Shown piece after piece: positions 1-8,702 of a stretch of 40,375 nucleotides of DNA. Numbering within the stretch: the stretch's first letter is position 1; each line of letters begins with the position of its first letter. Both the position numbers and the translations under genes were made by a program. The DNA comes from Candidatus Uhrbacteria bacterium (lineage in GTDB: Bacteria; Patescibacteriota; Patescibacteriia; UBA9934; GWF2-40-263), in NCBI GenBank assembly GCA_016235605.1, contig JACRJW010000078.1, positions 1-40,375 on the forward strand, read 5' to 3'. The notes under the pieces are model-generated. The model searched no databases and had not been told where the DNA came from. It saw only the letters and a list, made by a program, of their open reading frames with translations.

Positions 1-1
1 G

Positions 2-457
2 TTGATGCTCGCTGGCGTCCTGCTCCTGCCGGCGCTATTCGTCTCCGCGCAAGAGGGGGGACAAAACGGGCAGCAAGACCGTCCGGGCAAGCCTGGCGTC
101 CCGGTCCAGATCGTCTCGATCGCGACGGGAAGCAACGGTTCAGGGACCATCCAAGCGACCCTTGAGCGCGTCCCTGAAAAGGTTACGGAAGATTTCGGTG
201 TAGAGGAAGGAGATACACTGACGATCACCTTTACAGCTGAGACGACATTTTTTAAGGACAAAGAGGAAGCCACGATCAGCGACTTCGCCGTTGGCGATGT
301 GATTTTCGCCGCAGGTGACGTCAATCTCGAGGAGCTCACGGTTGCCGCAGACCACGTCTCGGACCGCCTGCCCAAGTTTACTCCAAAGTGCCAGCATGAG
401 GATGAGGAAGGGAATCCTGTTGATGAGCCCACCAATCAGTCAGACATTCGAGAATAG
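2..457 (+). CDS. Secreted hypothetical protein (DUF5666-like beta-rich); start uncertain at window edge
   Basis: ORF with hydrophobic N-terminus (LAGVLLLPALFVSAQ) then GTIQATLERV...GDTLTITFTAETTFF...DFAVGDVIFAAG pattern; followed by an intrinsic terminator. Confidence 0.55.
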   Translation: MMLAGVLLLPALFVSAQEGGQNGQQDRPGKPGVPVQIVSIATGSNGSGTIQATLERVPEKVTEDFGVEEGDTLTITFTAETTFFKDKEEATISDFAVGDVIFAAGDVNLEELTVAADHVSDRLPKFTPKCQHEDEEGNPVDEPTNQSDIRE

Positions 458-483
458 TGAGACCTGCTTGTCGGCAGGCAGGG

Positions 484-510
484 AGCCGGTCAAAGATGAC
501 CGGCTTTTGG
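484..510 (+). terminator. Intrinsic terminator
   Basis: AGCCGGTCA-aaga-TGACCGGCT followed by tttt; perfect 9-bp stem. Confidence 0.8.
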
Positions 511-724
511 TTTGAATCTGTACATCTTTCCTGTACGATATTGGAGTCATAGAGGTAAAAGTGAAGAGCCAATGGCAGCGTTTGCATGTGGAATGATCTT
601 TGATGTCGCGCAGATCTTGTCTCCAACTTCCATGAGTATTCAGCAATGGCTTCTCTCCTCATCGCATCATTCGGTGCGGTTTTTATTTATCTTGTCACTA
701 TTGATCTTGTCACATTTGGAGTGC

Positions 725-762
725 TGACTTTTTTTCGCCCCTGCGAAATTTTTTCAGCATTG
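725..762. repeat. Palindromic repeat copy A, overlapping the stop codon of the Cas2/PaaX-like gene
   Basis: tgactttttttcgcccctgcgaaattttttcagcattg; 32/38 identical to copy B at 1291-1328 in the same orientation; each copy is itself an imperfect palindrome. Confidence 0.8.
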
Positions 763-1281
763 TTTTTTTCCGAGATAGATCGTAACCCATTTTTGGAGCC
801 TCGCCGATATGACGAACTCCTTCACTTCCTTCAGCACGTCTCGATCTGTTTTCCACACGCTTTGCTGTTCTTGCTCGAAGCCGATATTTTTAAGAAAGTA
901 ACGGAAGGCATCTCTTCCGCTCTTCGCATCGACAGGGACATCGTAAAGGACTAGACAGACGTATCCATCCGGTAACCTGGGATGTTCTTGCATCGACTCA
1001 GTCATTAGCTCCAGCCTTCCTTGGTTGGATAACTCAACGAAAAGTCTCCTCTCGATCTTTTTGGTCTTGATGAGTTTTTTACGTTTCAGATACGCTAATC
1101 GGTTTCGATGTTCTCGACGTTCTTTCATTCTGTCTACAGCCAGCTGCTCCTCAGGATCAAGGCGGTACTGCCGCCTACTCGCCGACTGATGAAACAGTTC
1201 CATCGCCTCCGTTGTGCCATTGTCGATCATCCGCAAGAGGGATGTCATTGCTTCCTTACCTTTGGGTCGTTTCTTCTCCAT
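754..1281 (-). CDS. PaaX-like protein: N-terminal winged-helix-like region plus C-terminal Cas2/ferredoxin-like domain
   Basis: 175 aa; wHTH-like RNRLAYLKRKKLIKTKKIERRLFVELSNQGR; Cas2-like YVCLVLYDVPVDAKSGRDAFRYFLKNIGFEQEQQSVWKTDRDV...VTIYLG. Confidence 0.65.
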   Translation of the reverse strand: MEKKRPKGKEAMTSLLRMIDNGTTEAMELFHQSASRRQYRLDPEEQLAVDRMKERREHRNRLAYLKRKKLIKTKKIERRLFVELSNQGRLELMTESMQEHPRLPDGYVCLVLYDVPVDAKSGRDAFRYFLKNIGFEQEQQSVWKTDRDVLKEVKEFVISARLQKWVTIYLGKKQC

Positions 1282-1290
1282 AGAGGATGT

Positions 1291-1328
1291 TGACTTTTTT
1301 TCGCAGGTGCGAAAATTTGTCAGTATTG
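1291..1328. repeat. Palindromic repeat copy B, 10 bp upstream of the Cas2/PaaX-like start codon
   Basis: tgactttttttcgcaggtgcgaaaatttgtcagtattg; palindrome TGACTTTTTTTCGCA/TGCGAAAATTTGTCA. Confidence 0.8.
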
Positions 1329-1580
1329 ACTCGGTTTAGTTTTGGGGAATGTATAAGATCTGAGCCAATGCAACTTTGGGCTAAGATTACTTTCATGTTG
1401 GTCAATGCAGCGAGCATTGATTTCAAATCAAAATCCCCCGAACACAAAAGCATGTGATTGGGGGAGGTTTGGAGGTTGAAATTTTTAGGGAAGTGTTTGG
1501 CTCACCTCACACATTCATAACATCATTGTTTTGACCTTCCGTCAAGGTTTGACTGGGGATATGTTATACTCAATTTCGCT

Positions 1581-2951
1581 ATGATCCGCCTCTACAACAC
1601 CCTCACGCGACAAAAGGAGGAATTCAAACCGATCCATGAAGGCAAAGTCAGCTTGTACGCCTGTGGGCCGACGGTGTATTGGTTCGCGCACATTGGTAAC
1701 GTGCGACGTTATGTTTTTGATGACATTCTTCGTCGTGTTTTGGAATTTAATGGCCTTGAAGTGAAGCACGTCATGAACATCACCGACGTCGGTCATCTGA
1801 CAGGTGACATGGACGAAGGTGAGGACAAGATGATCGTCGCGATGCGTCGGGAAGGAAAGACCGCTCACGAGATCGCGAAGTTTTATACGGACGCATTTTT
1901 GCAGGACGTCGACCGACTGAATATTCGCAGGGCGAATATCTATCCCAAAGCCACTGACCATATTCCTGAGCAGATCGAGATGATCAAGCATTTGGAGAAG
2001 AACGGATATGCGTATCGAACTTCTGATGGGATCTATTTTGATACATCAAAGTTGGAGAATTACGGACGGTTGTCTCAACAACGCTCGGAAGAAAAAAAAG
2101 CGGGAGCTCGAGTCGAGATGGGAGAGAAACGTCACGCGACGGATTTTGCGCTCTGGAGATTTTCTGGTATGGGAAGTATTCGAGAAATGGAGTGGGAATC
2201 ACCCTGGGGAGTTGGTTTTCCTGGCTGGCACATTGAGTGCTCGGCTATGTCGATGAAATATCTCGACGTCCCCTTTGATATCCACACCGGCGGCGTCGAT
2301 CACATTGCCGTGCATCATGAAAACGAAATCGCTCAGACGCAAGGAGCCGAAGGCATTCTGGAAGCCAACTTCTGGATGCATAGCGAGTTTCTCACGGTGG
2401 ACAACGGCAAGATGAGCAAGTCGCTCGGAAACCTCTACACGATCGATGATCTGATCGCAAAGGGTTACGATCCGCTCGCGTATCGTTATTTCGTTTTGTC
2501 TGCGCATTATCGTTCCAAGATCAACTTCACCTTTGAGGCGCTCGACGCCGCGCAAAACGCTCTCACGAAACTTCGCGAAACGGTCCGTGATTGGGACGAA
2601 CCAGATGTCGGTTGTGCAGAGCTCGAGGAAAAATTTCTTGCGGCGATGAATGATGACCTTGGTACGCCCCAAGCTCTTGCGATTGTCTGGGAACTTGTGA
2701 ATGCGGATCTTCCCACCGGTGCCAAGGCTGAATCGATTCTGCGCATGGATCAAGTTCTGGGATTACGACTCAAAGAATACGTCGCTCACAGGGTGCAGGT
2801 TCCTTCTGTGGTGCAAGATCTTGTTGAACAACGAGAAGAGGCGCGAAACGCTAAGGACTGGAAGCGATCAGATGAATTGCGTAAACAGATCGAGATTCTT
2901 GGTTTCCTTGTTGAGGATACTCCAGGCGGTTCTCACATCAAAAAGTTCTAA
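1581..2951 (+). CDS. cysS: Cysteinyl-tRNA synthetase
   Basis: Class I aa[35 protein letters not shown]. Confidence 0.97.
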   Translation: MIRLYNTLTRQKEEFKPIHEGKVSLYACGPTVYWFAHIGNVRRYVFDDILRRVLEFNGLEVKHVMNITDVGHLTGDMDEGEDKMIVAMRREGKTAHEIAKFYTDAFLQDVDRLNIRRANIYPKATDHIPEQIEMIKHLEKNGYAYRTSDGIYFDTSKLENYGRLSQQRSEEKKAGARVEMGEKRHATDFALWRFSGMGSIREMEWESPWGVGFPGWHIECSAMSMKYLDVPFDIHTGGVDHIAVHHENEIAQTQGAEGILEANFWMHSEFLTVDNGKMSKSLGNLYTIDDLIAKGYDPLAYRYFVLSAHYRSKINFTFEALDAAQNALTKLRETVRDWDEPDVGCAELEEKFLAAMNDDLGTPQALAIVWELVNADLPTGAKAESILRMDQVLGLRLKEYVAHRVQVPSVVQDLVEQREEARNAKDWKRSDELRKQIEILGFLVEDTPGGSHIKKF

Positions 2952-3005
2952 AGATCGTGGGGATAACCCGCGGTTTTTTCTTTTTGTGGTAAAATAGAAA
3001 CGATT

Positions 3006-3530
3006 ATGGGTGATGGTAGAGAAAAAGATTTGCCAGTGGTAAAGCCGGTTGAAACGCCGGTTGTGGTTGACGCTGTTCGCGAGAGCGCTCCAGAGATGCT
3101 GGAGGGAAGTGAGACAGGAGAATCGCCAAAAGAAGCCGTGATGATGAAGGAGCCAAGGACAAGGGAGACGGCTGCGAGCGCGCCTGCGCCGGTTGTCTCA
3201 ATGCCTGTGCGCATCGTCCCCAAAGCCGGAGATCGCCTGACAAAAGAAATTGAAGACATTCTCTCCGAGGATCTCACAGACCTGTATCTTGCGATGCCTC
3301 CTGAGAAGCAGCAGCAATTCAAAACCAAAGGAGAGGAGACAACCTCAAAGGTTCGTGAGTTGGTGCGTGCGGCCAAGGTGAACGCGAAGAAAATTTTTCA
3401 ACTCATCCGTGACTGGCTGAAGGTCATTCCAGCTGTGAACCGATTTTTTCTCGAGCAAGAGGCAAAAATCAAGACCGATAAAATTTTGCTCGTGAGTGAG
3501 GAGGAGAAAAAACGAAACGAAACGATGTGA
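3006..3530 (+). CDS. Hypothetical protein, possible partner of downstream ATPase
   Basis: 174-aa ORF; overlaps next gene by 4 nt (ATGA); near-leaderless promoter-like TGG-TAAAAT upstream. Confidence 0.7.
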   Translation: MGDGREKDLPVVKPVETPVVVDAVRESAPEMLEGSETGESPKEAVMMKEPRTRETAASAPAPVVSMPVRIVPKAGDRLTKEIEDILSEDLTDLYLAMPPEKQQQFKTKGEETTSKVRELVRAAKVNAKKIFQLIRDWLKVIPAVNRFFLEQEAKIKTDKILLVSEEEKKRNETM

Positions 3531-6076
3531 TGAGTCTACTTCAATCTGGTTTGCAGACAAGCGCACAACCTGCACGAGCGGTCACACAGGGGGATCTTTA
3601 TGTTTCTGGGCTGATCGTATGGTCCCTGTTGGGCCTGTTCGTCCTGATCGGTTCTTTGTTTCTTGTGAGGATGTTGTTACGTCGATACGCGCGGGCCAAA
3701 CAAGCCACGTTCAATCGAGTGACGCTTCTGGTGACGCTCCCAAAGTTTCGACGCGAAGAAGAAAGTGAACGGGGAGGGACAAAAGAACAAATCAAGGAAG
3801 AGATCGCCGCCGCTGAAATTTTTTTCTCTGCGGTGGGTGGGCTCAGGGCCCAGCATGGCTTCCACGCCTGGCTGTTTGGACGCAGTGATGAAATCGCGTT
3901 TGAGATCGTCTCCCACAACAAACGCATCAGATTTTACGTCTCGGTCCCTGTGGCGATGCGCCAGATGGTTGAACAACAATTGTCCGCTGCGTATCCAGAT
4001 GTCTACCTGGAAGAAGTCGAAGATTACAATATCTTCCAACCCACAGGCGTGATGGTCGGCAGTCATCTCGTGTTCCGTCGGCAAAGCGCGTTTCCCATCA
4101 AAACCTACACGACTCTTGAAAAAGATCCGCTCAATGCGATCACGAACATCCTCTCAAAACTTCCAGAGGAGGACGGGGCGGCGTTTCAATTTTTGGTGCG
4201 ATCTTCGTATGCCAGATGGCGCAAGCCCGGTATCAAGATCGCCAGCGACATGCAACAAGGAATGAAACTTGATGAGGCGATCAAAGGCAAAAAAGCAAAA
4301 AAAATAGATTTCCTGGAACTGGCAGGGTTCGGGGGCGATAAACCAAAGGAACCGGAAAAAGAATATCGTTTGTCACCGTTGGAGGATCAGATCGTGAAAG
4401 GCTTGCAAGAGAAGGCTAGCAAGGCGGGCATGGACGTGTGCATCCGTCTGGTGAGCGCTTCCAAAACCGCCGAGGCCGCACAATCTCTCATGCAAAATAT
4501 GCTGAACGCCTTTGCGCAGTTCAACATCTATGAGTACGGCAATTCGTTCGTAAAAGTGATCCCAAGGCGCAAAAAACGGATCATCCAAGATTTTATTTAT
4601 CGGACGTTTGATGAACGCAATACCGTTGTCGTGAATGCCGAGGAGATGGCGAGCCTGTGGCACTTGCCGCTCCCTTGGACGGATACGCCCAACATCCAGT
4701 GGCTCATCGCGCGCAAAGGCCCTGCGCCTGCCAACGTTCCAGGGCCTGAGGATGGCGATATCGAATTGGGCTACAACATGTTCCGTGGGATCAAGACGCC
4801 CGTGTGGATGAAAGCGCTCGATCGTACCCGACACATGTACATCATCGGCAAGTCCGGTTCTGGTAAGTCCCAGTTGATTGCCAGTCTTGCCTTGCAAGAT
4901 ATCCGCGCAGGTCACGGGGTCGCCGTCGTGGAGCCGCACGGCGATCTCATTGAACAGATCCTAGCGAACATTCCCAAAGAGCGTGTGGATGACGTGATCG
5001 TGTTCAATCCCTCCGACGTCGATCGCCCGATGGGTCTCAATATGCTGGAGGCTAAGGACGAAAGCATGAAGGATTTTGCGGCGCAGGAAATGGTGGCGAT
5101 TTTTTACAAGCTGTTTCCGCCTGAGATGATCGGCCCCATGTTTGAGCACCACATGCGAAACGTGATGCTAACCTTAATGGCCGACACAGAAAATCCAGGA
5201 ACGATCGCTGAGATTCCACGAATGTTTTCTGATGTTGATTTTCAACAAAAGTGGCGCGCAAAAGTCACCGATCCCGTGATTCAGTCCTACTGGGTGAACG
5301 AGGTGGACAAGACGTCTGACTTCCACAAGTCGGAAATGCTCGGCTACTTGATCTCCAAAGTTGGACGCTTTGTGGAAAATGAAATGATGCGGAACATCAT
5401 CGGCCAGACGCGATCGAGTTTTGATTTCCGCGACGTCATGGACAAGAAGAAAATTTTGCTCGTGAACCTCTCAAAAGGAAAAACCGGGGACGTGAACGCC
5501 GAGCTCTTGGGTCTCATCATCGTGTCCAAGCTGCAGATGGCGGCTCTCACACGCGCCGATATCCCCGAAGACCAGCGCCACGACTTTTATCTCTACATCG
5601 ATGAGTTCCAAAACTTCATCACGGATTCGATCGCCACGATTTTGTCCGAGGCGCGTAAGTATCGTCTGAACCTCATCATCGCCCACCAGTACATCGGCCA
5701 GCTCGTGAAAAATAACGACACGAAAATCCGCGATGCCGTGTTTGGCAACGTGGGAACAAACTTTGTCGCGCGCATTGGGCCTGAGGACGTAGAGACGCTC
5801 GAGAAACTCTACGCGCCGGAGTTTTCTGGGTATGATATGATCAACTCCGATAAGTTTACGTGGTATGTGAAGATGATCGTCGATAATGCCCAGATCAAAC
5901 CCTTTACGCTCAACTTCAAGCCGCCGCCAAAAGGAGATGTTGAGCTCGCGACCGCGATCAAAGAACTTTCGCGTCTCAAGTATGGACGGGATCGGGCGAT
6001 TGTCACGGCCGACCTTGCTGAGAGGATGCAGATGGTGAACCTGGGGCCGGTCACCACGAAACCTGGAGAATTTTAA
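3527..6076 (+). CDS. TraD/TraG-like (type IV secretion DNA-binding domain) P-loop ATPase with N-terminal membrane segment
   Basis: Walker A IIGKSGSGKSQLIA; VVEPHGDLIEQIL; DFYLYIDEFQNFI; N-terminal TM LIVWSLLGLFVLIGSLFLV. Confidence 0.85.
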   Translation: MMSLLQSGLQTSAQPARAVTQGDLYVSGLIVWSLLGLFVLIGSLFLVRMLLRRYARAKQATFNRVTLLVTLPKFRREEESERGGTKEQIKEEIAAAEIFFSAVGGLRAQHGFHAWLFGRSDEIAFEIVSHNKRIRFYVSVPVAMRQMVEQQLSAAYPDVYLEEVEDYNIFQPTGVMVGSHLVFRRQSAFPIKTYTTLEKDPLNAITNILSKLPEEDGAAFQFLVRSSYARWRKPGIKIASDMQQGMKLDEAIKGKKAKKIDFLELAGFGGDKPKEPEKEYRLSPLEDQIVKGLQEKASKAGMDVCIRLVSASKTAEAAQSLMQNMLNAFAQFNIYEYGNSFVKVIPRRKKRIIQDFIYRTFDERNTVVVNAEEMASLWHLPLPWTDTPNIQWLIARKGPAPANVPGPEDGDIELGYNMFRGIKTPVWMKALDRTRHMYIIGKSGSGKSQLIASLALQDIRAGHGVAVVEPHGDLIEQILANIPKERVDDVIVFNPSDVDRPMGLNMLEAKDESMKDFAAQEMVAIFYKLFPPEMIGPMFEHHMRNVMLTLMADTENPGTIAEIPRMFSDVDFQQKWRAKVTDPVIQSYWVNEVDKTSDFHKSEMLGYLISKVGRFVENEMMRNIIGQTRSSFDFRDVMDKKKILLVNLSKGKTGDVNAELLGLIIVSKLQMAALTRADIPEDQRHDFYLYIDEFQNFITDSIATILSEARKYRLNLIIAHQYIGQLVKNNDTKIRDAVFGNVGTNFVARIGPEDVETLEKLYAPEFSGYDMINSDKFTWYVKMIVDNAQIKPFTLNFKPPPKGDVELATAIKELSRLKYGRDRAIVTADLAERMQMVNLGPVTTKPGEF

Positions 6077-6078
6077 TT

Positions 6079-6699
6079 ATGGACACCTTTCTTGATGAGG
6101 AAGAAGAACTGTTTGAAGCTGAACCGGACGCTCAGCTTCATGCCAACCGTGTGGAGCATGGCGACGTGCGCGGTCGTTTGGCGTTACAAATGTTGAAACA
6201 CGTGCGCGACTCCATGAATCATATTATCCAGCTGCTCGAGGAAGGTGATACGGCGCGAGCTACGCGGCACATGGTTGATTTTGTCTCGAGCAAGAAACGC
6301 ACGGAGACAGAGCTTGAGACCACTTCAGGTTCACGTGTCCTGGAAGGCGTCTTTGACGGCATGGCCATGGTGGGAGGTGACGGCGTGCGTTACGCGGTTC
6401 CAGAGAACTATGCGTCGAAGTCCAAACTGGTGGAAGGGGACATTTTGAAGCTCACCATCAAGCCCGATGGCACCAACGTGTTCAAGCAAATCGGCCCGAT
6501 TGAACGCAGACGTTTGGTGGGTGAACTCGCGCTGGATGCATCCACCCAGGAACCGGTTGTGATGTGCGGACAGGACGTGTATAAAGTGCTTGCCGCGACG
6601 GTTTCCTATTTTAAGGGGATCCCAGGCGATGAGGTCGTGATTCTTGTTCCAAGCGGCGGACGCTGTGTCTGGGCGGCGGTGGAGAGGATCAGTCATTAG
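6079..6699 (+). CDS. Hypothetical protein
   Basis: 206-aa ORF tightly packed between ATPase and dnaX. Confidence 0.75.
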   Translation: MDTFLDEEEELFEAEPDAQLHANRVEHGDVRGRLALQMLKHVRDSMNHIIQLLEEGDTARATRHMVDFVSSKKRTETELETTSGSRVLEGVFDGMAMVGGDGVRYAVPENYASKSKLVEGDILKLTIKPDGTNVFKQIGPIERRRLVGELALDASTQEPVVMCGQDVYKVLAATVSYFKGIPGDEVVILVPSGGRCVWAAVERISH

Positions 6700-6700
6700 T

Positions 6701-8158
6701 ATGTCCAAGGTCATTTATCGAATCTATCGACCAACCACCTTTGGGACCGTGAGCGGGCAAAACCACGTGGTCACTACCCTTCAAAACCAATACGCTTCTG
6801 AGTCCCTGGCTCATGCGTATCTGTTTACGGGTCCGCGCGGGGTTGGCAAAACGACGGTTGCACGGCTCTTGGCGAAGCTCGTGAATTGTTTGGACCCCAA
6901 AAAAAATGAACCGTGCAATACCTGTACGGCTTGCGTGGCGGTGAGCTCAGGAACGGCTCTGGATATGTTTGAGATCGACGCGGCTTCCCACACGGATGTC
7001 GAGCATGTGCGAGAGACGATCATTCAATCCGTGCGGTTTGCCCCAAGCTTGCTCAAAAAGAAAGTGTATATTATCGATGAGGTGCACATGCTCTCGGGAA
7101 GTGCGTTCAACGCGCTGTTGAAGACGCTCGAGGAACCGCCTGAGCACGTCCTTTTTATTTTGGCGACGACGGAGATCCACAAAGTTCCAGAGACTGTTAT
7201 CAGCCGTTGCCAGCGGTTTGATTTTCGAAAAATTTCGCCGGAGGGACTTGTGGGCCGCATGCAGGGGATTGTGAAGGAGGAAGGCGTACAGGTTGATCTG
7301 GACGTCCTTCAGGCCATCGCCAGGCACAGTGGCGGCTGTGCGCGTGACGCTGAAAGTTTGCTCGGCCAAGTCCTGGCGCTTGGTGAAAAGCGGGTCAGCA
7401 TGAAGGAAGCCTCGCTCGTTTTACCGGCAACGTCGTTGGTGTTGGTGGAAGAATTTGTTGGCGCCCTCTGCACCTCCGACGCACAGAGCGCCATCACCCT
7501 GTTGAACACCTATCTTGATCAAGGTGTCGATCTCCATCAGTTTCTTGCTGACACGACTTCCTGGCTCCGTGATCGGCTTCTTGCATCTGTGTCCCAGAAA
7601 GAATTTCAGTTTGCTCCAGCCTTTCTTGGCAAGACGATTGAGGAACTGTTGAGTGCTGAACGTCTGATCCGCTCTGAACACATTCCACAGTTACCTGTGG
7701 AGCTTGCGATTATCAGGATCTGTACAGGAAGAGATGAAGTGCCAAAAAATTTTAAGAAGCAGGAGGTTGATTCGACGTGTCCTCACGTCGAGAGGGCCTC
7801 TCCTTCTCAGGATGACACGACGGTCACGGTCTTTGATACGATCCCTGTGATTAGCCTCGACGAGGTCAAAGAAAAATGGCCGCAGGTGTACGAGCAGATC
7901 AAGTCGTGCAGCGCGTCACTCCCGCTGTTCATGAATTCATGTGAGCTTCGATCCGTTGCCGGGAACCGTGTCGAGATCGGTTTTGAGCACGACCTGTATG
8001 TCCAGACGGTGAACCAAGAAAAGAATCGTCGAACGATTGAAGATGTTTTTGAGAAAGTCTTGGGGAAACGGCTGAGCGTGAAAGCGATCCAGGCCAAGCG
8101 ACCTGAAGAAGCCGCCGTCCAAGAGCTTCTGGCAGAATTCGGTGGGAACGTTATCTAG
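6701..8158 (+). CDS. dnaX: DNA polymerase III subunit gamma/tau
   Basis: HAYLFTGPRGVGKTTVARLLAKLVNC, zinc site CNTCTAC, IIDEVHMLSGSAFNALLKTLEEPPEHVLFILATTE; start at ATG 6701. Confidence 0.96.
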   Translation: MSKVIYRIYRPTTFGTVSGQNHVVTTLQNQYASESLAHAYLFTGPRGVGKTTVARLLAKLVNCLDPKKNEPCNTCTACVAVSSGTALDMFEIDAASHTDVEHVRETIIQSVRFAPSLLKKKVYIIDEVHMLSGSAFNALLKTLEEPPEHVLFILATTEIHKVPETVISRCQRFDFRKISPEGLVGRMQGIVKEEGVQVDLDVLQAIARHSGGCARDAESLLGQVLALGEKRVSMKEASLVLPATSLVLVEEFVGALCTSDAQSAITLLNTYLDQGVDLHQFLADTTSWLRDRLLASVSQKEFQFAPAFLGKTIEELLSAERLIRSEHIPQLPVELAIIRICTGRDEVPKNFKKQEVDSTCPHVERASPSQDDTTVTVFDTIPVISLDEVKEKWPQVYEQIKSCSASLPLFMNSCELRSVAGNRVEIGFEHDLYVQTVNQEKNRRTIEDVFEKVLGKRLSVKAIQAKRPEEAAVQELLAEFGGNVI

Positions 8159-8167
8159 GGAAAAGAA

Positions 8168-8196
8168 AAAACGATCGTCCAGTGACGGTCGTTTTT
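8168..8196 (+). terminator. Intrinsic terminator, possibly bidirectional
   Basis: aaaaACGATCGTCcagtGACGGTCGTtttttt. Confidence 0.85.
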
Positions 8197-8198
8197 TC

Positions 8199-8272
8199 TG
8201 GTTCCCGAGCAGGGATTCGAACCCCGATTGACTGGTTCAGAGCCAGCTGTCCTGCCTTTAGACGACTCGGGA
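8199..8272 (-). tRNA. tRNA-Gln (anticodon CTG), CCA encoded
   Basis: Acceptor TCCCGAG/CTCGGGA + ACCA, anticodon arm GCTGG-CTCTGAA-CCAGT, TTCGAAT T-loop. Confidence 0.95.
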
Positions 8273-8309
8273 GTGATAAGCGGCGAAATTATATCGAGTT
8301 CAAGCGCTA

Positions 8310-8338
8310 TTGACAAGGAGGGCTTATTCTGGTATTCT
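8310..8338 (+). promoter_or_regulatory. Sigma70-type promoter for the zinc-finger ORF
   Basis: TTGACA - 17 nt - TATTCT. Confidence 0.7.
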
Positions 8339-8395
8339 CCTTCCACTCGCAATGCACACGGCTACGCGAGTTCTCCCTCAACCACGGGGAAACCA

Positions 8396-8587
8396 ATGCA
8401 GAATTGCCCGGATCCGCACTGCCACTTCAAGACCAACAAACCCGGAGGGATGGACTCTCACCTGAAGACGAACCCGCACCATCAGGCGGGCGCGAAGTTC
8501 CGGGAGTTCAAGGGACACAACGCCAACCAGAACAAGAAGTCGCCCAAGAACGGCGGCAAGGGTGGCGAGGGGGCACGCGCCAAGTAG
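8396..8587 (+). CDS. Small C2H2 zinc-finger-like protein with basic tail (63 aa)
   Basis: MQNCPDPHCHFKTNKPGGMDSHLKTNPHHQ: C-x4-C-x12-H-x5-H; Lys/Gly/Asn-rich C-terminus; own promoter and terminator. Confidence 0.7.
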   Translation: MQNCPDPHCHFKTNKPGGMDSHLKTNPHHQAGAKFREFKGHNANQNKKSPKNGGKGGEGARAK

Positions 8588-8609
8588 CTCGTCAGCTCAG
8601 GACGACTCG

Positions 8610-8646
8610 GTCGAGCTCAGCTCGACGAGGGATGAGTCAGACATCC
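8610..8646 (+). other. Two consecutive 3'-UTR hairpins
   Basis: GTCGAGC-tca-GCTCGAC (8610-8626) and GGATG-agtcaga-CATCC (8630-8646). Confidence 0.55.
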
Positions 8647-8657
8647 TCTCCTGCTCG

Positions 8658-8702
8658 CCCGCCCAAGCTTTTGGGGAAAAAGCAAGGGCGGGTTTTATTT
8701 TT
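8658..8702 (+). terminator. Intrinsic terminator between convergent genes
   Basis: CCCGCCC-aa-GCTTTT-gggga-AAAAGC-aa-GGGCGGG followed by ttttattttt. Confidence 0.85.

Noticed and set aside
725-1328. CRISPR system suggested by the Cas2-like domain
   Set aside because: No cas1, no effector genes and no repeat-spacer array; only two repeat copies flank one gene
2199-2753. 184-aa minus-strand ORF inside cysS
   Set aside because: Antisense shadow of a conserved gene with no recognisable domain
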